From Pratylenchus scribneri (taxonomy: Eukaryota > Nematoda > Chromadorea > Rhabditida > Pratylenchidae): a stretch of DNA of 64,000 nt. Below, one piece after another: positions 60,354 to 64,000 of this stretch (its first letter is position 1; every line of letters starts with the position of its first letter). The notes beneath the pieces were generated by a model that was not told the origin of the DNA, made no database searches, and saw only the letters and a program-made list of their open reading frames with translations. A program made the translations under genes and the position numbers. The DNA is taken from contig JAQSEB010000059.1 in NCBI GenBank assembly GCA_030063045.1, positions 4,278,001 through 4,342,000 of the forward strand, written 5' to 3'.

Positions 60354-62083
60354 ATGCGACATTTTTGGTGTCGCCGTTTTGCACTTTTTCTAAATTTGGC
60401 CATTCTTTTTGCCCTTTCATTCTTCTTCCTTTTGCTCAATTTCAATAAACAATTTACGGTGGTCAGTCCAATTATTTTATTATCAATTTTGTGAATTATA
60501 AATAGAAATTTGATCAATTGGACAAAAGGAAAGAAGGATTATCATCATTTGAATACAAATTGAACGATAATCGGGGAAGGGAATTGTCCATTTCGGAATT
60601 GATTCTTCCCAAAGGCAGTGCCTCACTTCAGGAAAGAATCACATTGAATCCAATTCCCGAGAGTGAATTCAGCCAATTCAAATCCAATTCATTCATAATT
60701 TAGGCCAATCCATTTTGTTGATGTGGGATTTGGATTTTTCGGACTTGAATCTTCGTGGCTGTTTGTCTTTTCCTTTCCCTTCATTAATTTAATCCATCAT
60801 TTTATGTCCCGAATGGAATTGTAAAATCACCCGAAATCATTCTCTTTTTGGCCAAGCCCGTGCCATTTTCTTCGGGTCATCAAATTATGCAATTGAAAGG
60901 AGGCCCAACCAATATTTTGTGCATTATAGCCAAGTGAGAATTCACTGTGAGGGGAATACTTTTTCTCCACTAATTTGATGGATAGGAATCACCGGTGAAT
61001 ATGCCTTCTGGCATCGTCGACCATTTCTTCAATATGAGTTTCGGTTTTCGAATGGGCGGAAATTGGGCAGCCTCCCCTTATGGCATTTTATTTAGATTTT
61101 GATTCAATGGCCAATTTTCCATCCTTTTTCAGGATTTGCCGCCAAACTCGCTCCAGAATCGAGACCAGGGCCAAAATATTTGGATGAATTGTTGGATGGG
61201 ATTGTTGGGAAGAAGAACAAACCAATTGCATGGTCGGGATTAGGGGGATATAAATGTGATTAAAACAAAATAAATGAAAGGTTTGTGAGCCATTGTTCAA
61301 CGCAAAGTGGCCGAGAATGGATTGCAAAGGAAATGCAAGTGTGGCAATGTCCCCCAATAATTCAAAGCACATCCCCCATCCCAATCCCAATTAGAGAAGC
61401 ACATCCAAATGGACATTTACGGGGGATGTGGCCCAATGGAATGCCATAGAGGATCAAATTGTAAGGAAATGCTGAACACTGAGTAAATGAGGAGCATTCA
61501 TTCTGGCCATGAGAGTTTATTTTTTTATTGTCAGTTATTTTTTCTATTTTGCCGCGGAAAATAGCATTTGCCGAGATTATTTGACCGAGAAAATTTGGGA
61601 CCAAGGATTGGACACATTCTCAGTGCCAATTGTGTTGAGGAGAAGGTAAAATAAATGAATATTCAAAATATTTTGTGCTGAATGAAGCATTGCGGAGCAT
61701 CTATTGCCCCCGGGCTCATTCATTGCCATCGATGATTTTGACTCAATTCTCAAATTAACCGAACATCTCCATAAATTAATGCAAAATCCACTTGAATATA
61801 TGTAAATGAATTCATCAATATTGGCCTTTAAATTTGATTTTAAAGGCAATATTTTGAATGGCGATTGGAATATGTGGCAATAAAATTGAATGGAGACACC
61901 GACCCTCGGGCTGAAAAGGTGATTTAGGGAATTTCGAATTTACTATTAAATGTGTTTTTTGGCCAGCTTTTTGGCATTTGCCAAGTTTGTCGGCTGACCC
62001 AAATGAAACCAATGCCATCCATTAAATTGCCGGCTCCAATGAAAAAATGGCGAGAATTGGGCAAAAAAAGGAATGTTAATTAG
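60354..62083 (+). CDS. GT10 alpha-1,3-fucosyltransferase with one aberrant intron
   Basis: Type II Golgi glycosyltransferase of family GT10, adding fucose to N-glycans or related glycans from GDP-fucose. A short cytosolic end and membrane anchor (MRHFWCRRFALFLNLAILFA) are followed by a stem. Catalytic blocks: SILLMWDLDFSDLNLRG; CPEWNCKITRNHSLF; RRPNQYFVHYSQESPVN; PIAWFVSHCSTQSGREW; KHIQMDIYGGCGPMEC; and YFAAENSICRDYLTEKIWDQ, the acceptor/donor-binding core. FIAIDDFDSILKLTEHL and YFEWRLEYVA come next, with the C-terminus ending KKRNVN (TAG, 62081-62083). Two oddities: an in-frame TAA at 60790-60792 can only be removed by a 45-nt GT...AT intron (60761-60805), and another intron (61083-61132) has a GC donor. 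Confidence 0.87.
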
Positions 62084-62259
62084 GGAATTTAAGGTGGGAC
62101 GAAAGTTGCGAAAAGCAGGGAAAATTGGTTGACCAATTCAAAAACATTAAAAGGAAAACGAACTGAAAAGAAGGAATGTCACAATGGTGCCTTTGTTTTG
62201 TTATTAGCCCTATCTAGTCATTTATTTAAATTAAATAATTTAAATCACATCCAATCCAT

Positions 62260-63772
62260 TTATATAATTGTTTTATTCCTCTTTCCATCTTCATTTCTCC
62301 TTCTGCGCAATGCCAAAAACATATTCAGAATTCCCTGATTTGGGCCTCGCCTTTTCGCATGGATGATCGATTCACTGTCCATTCCTCCTCCTCCATTTGC
62401 CCCCTCCTCTTCTCCGTCATAATTGGCCATTTCCTCTTCGCCTCCTTGGCCATTCTCTGCTTCATCTCCTTCTCCACCACCTGTGTTGCCCTCCACTGCT
62501 CCTCCGGTTGCTGAATTGCCCTTGGCTGTGGCATAGGCCAAAATAAAACTATAAAAACAATAAATATTCAATGAATGAAAATGGAACATTCACTGACCGT
62601 CCATCCCTTTCAATTTTGCAAATGTAATTATGCCAAAAATGGCTTCGACTCGCATAATCCCCAATGCCGGTGATCACTTCGAATGTTGTGTTGAATTTTG
62701 CCTCACTCATCATTTGTACTCGATTTGCGATCATTTGAATATTACATCTGAATTTATTAATTGGAGGGACCTTGAGGGTCAATCTTCCCCAATCCACCTG
62801 TGGAATTCATCTTCTCCCTCTTGTTGAACCAATTGATGGAATGCATCCATCATTGTGTCCTCCAACTGTAATTCAATTTCATTCATTTAATTCCCCCTAA
62901 TTTGCCTCCGGATTGCAGCACATCATATTTGAATCGTCAGTGTAGCATTCGGGCAGAGGATAACGCAACAATTCACAACGAGATTGTTGGCCGGTGATGG
63001 TTGGCATTGGCAAAGGTGAAGTGGCCGGTGGAAGAAAAGTGGTTTGAGGAGGCAAGGAAGGAGGTGGAGGGGACGGAAATTGTTGTTGGGGAGGAGGAGG
63101 CAAAGGAAATTCGGGTTCAGGTTCAGGTTGGATGGGTGGAACAAATTCGGATGAGGGAATTATGGGGGCAGGAGGTGGTTCGAAATTTGGTTGAGGGACA
63201 ACGGCAGATTCGGGTTGGGGAAGGGGTAATTGAGGAGGAGGCTGAAATTGGGCAGCAGATTCGGATTGGGACGAGGGAAATGAAAATGAATTGGACTGGG
63301 ATTGGAATTGGGGCTGAATCTGATTGTTGGCATTGGAATCGAAGAATGATTGAGAAGGAGCTTGAGCCGGTGCAGGAAAATCAGCCGGGAAGAATGATTC
63401 GGATGGAGCTGGAACAGGGAATTGTTGTGCAGGCACTGGGGCAGCCGGTGCAGGTGCCGGTGGGACAACGGGAACAACGGGAGGAGGGAAACCGGTCCTT
63501 TTGATGCGCCGATGTTTTTGTAATTGGCCAAGTGGAGGCAAAATTTGGACGAAATTATTTTCTGAAAAAGACAATGAATGGATGGAATATATTTAAGGGA
63601 ATGAATGACCATTGGCAAATGCCACTGTCGCCCTTTTCATCCTTCTGGCGGCAATAATTGCAGTTGAATGAGTTTTATTGGTGGCAAATTGTTCATCCAG
63701 CAAAATACATTGGCCATAAATGAGCAATGGGATGGAGGAAAGGAGGAATAATAAAGGGAAAAGTGGGAACAT
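62260..63772 (-). CDS. Ground-like (hedgehog-related) secreted protein
   Basis: Secreted protein of the nematode hedgehog-related group (grl type). The signal peptide (MFPLFPLLFLLSSIPLLIYG) and basic cleavage-like sites (ARRMKRA, KHRRIKR) are followed by a long Pro/Gln/Ser-rich region (QPQFQSQSNSFSFPSSQSES; PEPEFPLPPPPQQQFPSPPP). The ground-like domain starts SNMMCCNPELEDTMMDAFHQ. It then has MIANRVQMMSEAKFNTTFEV, ITGIGDYASRSHFWHNYICK and IERDGRFILAYATA, with the expected CC and C. The C-terminus is Gly/Glu-rich (GEGDEAENGQGGEEEMANYD) and then basic. An intron inside the domain (62866-62905) has a GC donor. Such proteins act in cuticle or extracellular-matrix biology. Confidence 0.88.
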
Positions 63773-63800
63773 TGTTCAGCAGAATGAGCGAAAATAGTAC

Positions 63801-63808
63801 ATTATATA
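63801..63808 (-). promoter_or_regulatory. TATA-box-like element of the ground-like gene
   Basis: TTATATAA about 30 bp upstream of the start codon on the minus strand. Its position leaves room for only a very short 5' UTR. Assignment is by position and sequence only. Confidence 0.35.
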
Positions 63809-63818
63809 AGCAAGAGTT

Positions 63819-63958
63819 GATCCAATATTCTTCATTTTGGATGATGGGTTCATCTTAATCCAATTCTATCCAAATCCACCAAAAAATCCTAGGGATTTGA
63901 TCCAATATTGTTCAATTTTGGTTAATCTCATCCATCCAAATCCATCCCCGAGGGAATA
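63819..63958. repeat. Imperfect tandem duplication of about 80 bp
   Basis: TTGATCCAATATTCTTCATTTTGG (63819 on) and TTGATCCAATATTGTTCAATTTTGG (63899 on) begin two related copies. Both continue through ATCCAAATCCA and end near GAGGGA/TAGGGA. It lies in the upstream region of the ground-like gene and continues to the window end. Confidence 0.5.
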
Positions 63959-64000
63959 TTCTCCATCTATGCACATATTTGTGTTAAAAAATTAATAAAG

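Overview
The window is nuclear DNA from a nematode. Three things support this. One gene encodes a ground-like (grl/hedgehog-related) domain, which is known only from nematodes. The rest are single-copy metazoan genes in compact, intron-dense form: most introns are about 40-60 bp, AT-rich, and end in ATTTTAG or TTTAAG. Neighbouring genes on one strand are often only 130-220 bp apart, as in nematode operons. At least six introns need a GC donor. From memory, unusually many GC-AG introns were reported for cyst nematodes (Globodera), so a clade IV plant-parasitic relative is possible but unproven. Gene coordinates run from the start codon to the stop codon and include introns; exons were joined by hand from reading frame, splice signals and family conservation.

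Left part (0.1-20.1 kb) is dense with housekeeping genes: WDR3 and an ARHGAP1-like RhoGAP (minus); MESD and EXOC3/Sec6 (plus, 135 bp apart); LRRC58 (plus) facing a BRI3-family membrane protein (minus); an unidentified acidic coiled-coil gene, CFAP20 and EIF2B3 (plus); and PPIL2 (minus), whose stop lies 30 bp from that of EIF2B3. CFAP20 has an in-frame TGA at a conserved Trp.

Middle part (20-35 kb) is sparser and richer in G/C homopolymers. It holds a tRNA-like relic, an arylsulfatase, a small secreted peptide-precursor candidate, a WH2/proline-rich actin-binding protein, and a 29-bp minisatellite. Most of 28.2-35.0 kb has no gene I can support.

Right part (35-64 kb): a four-span membrane protein; a large RFX transcription factor (daf-19 type); TMEM9 and phosphoglycerate kinase, divergently transcribed across a CTCGA-rich repeat; FAM50; a second array of the same 29-bp minisatellite between copies of a dispersed repeat; a rhodopsin-class GPCR whose last exon runs into that repeat; YIPF1/2 and ZRANB2 (minus, 196 bp apart); a coiled-coil protein; a GT10 fucosyltransferase with one aberrant intron; and the ground-like protein.

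The genes do not form one pathway. Functional themes are secretory traffic and membranes (MESD, EXOC3, YIPF, TMEM9, BRI3), glycan handling (fucosyltransferase, sulfatase), RNA processing (WDR3, PPIL2, FAM50, ZRANB2), translation (EIF2B3) and cilia (CFAP20, RFX). I found no clear new biological system. The most unusual signals are the GC-AG introns, the broken or recoded CFAP20 codon, the GT-AT intron, and the paired minisatellite/dispersed-repeat arrangement.
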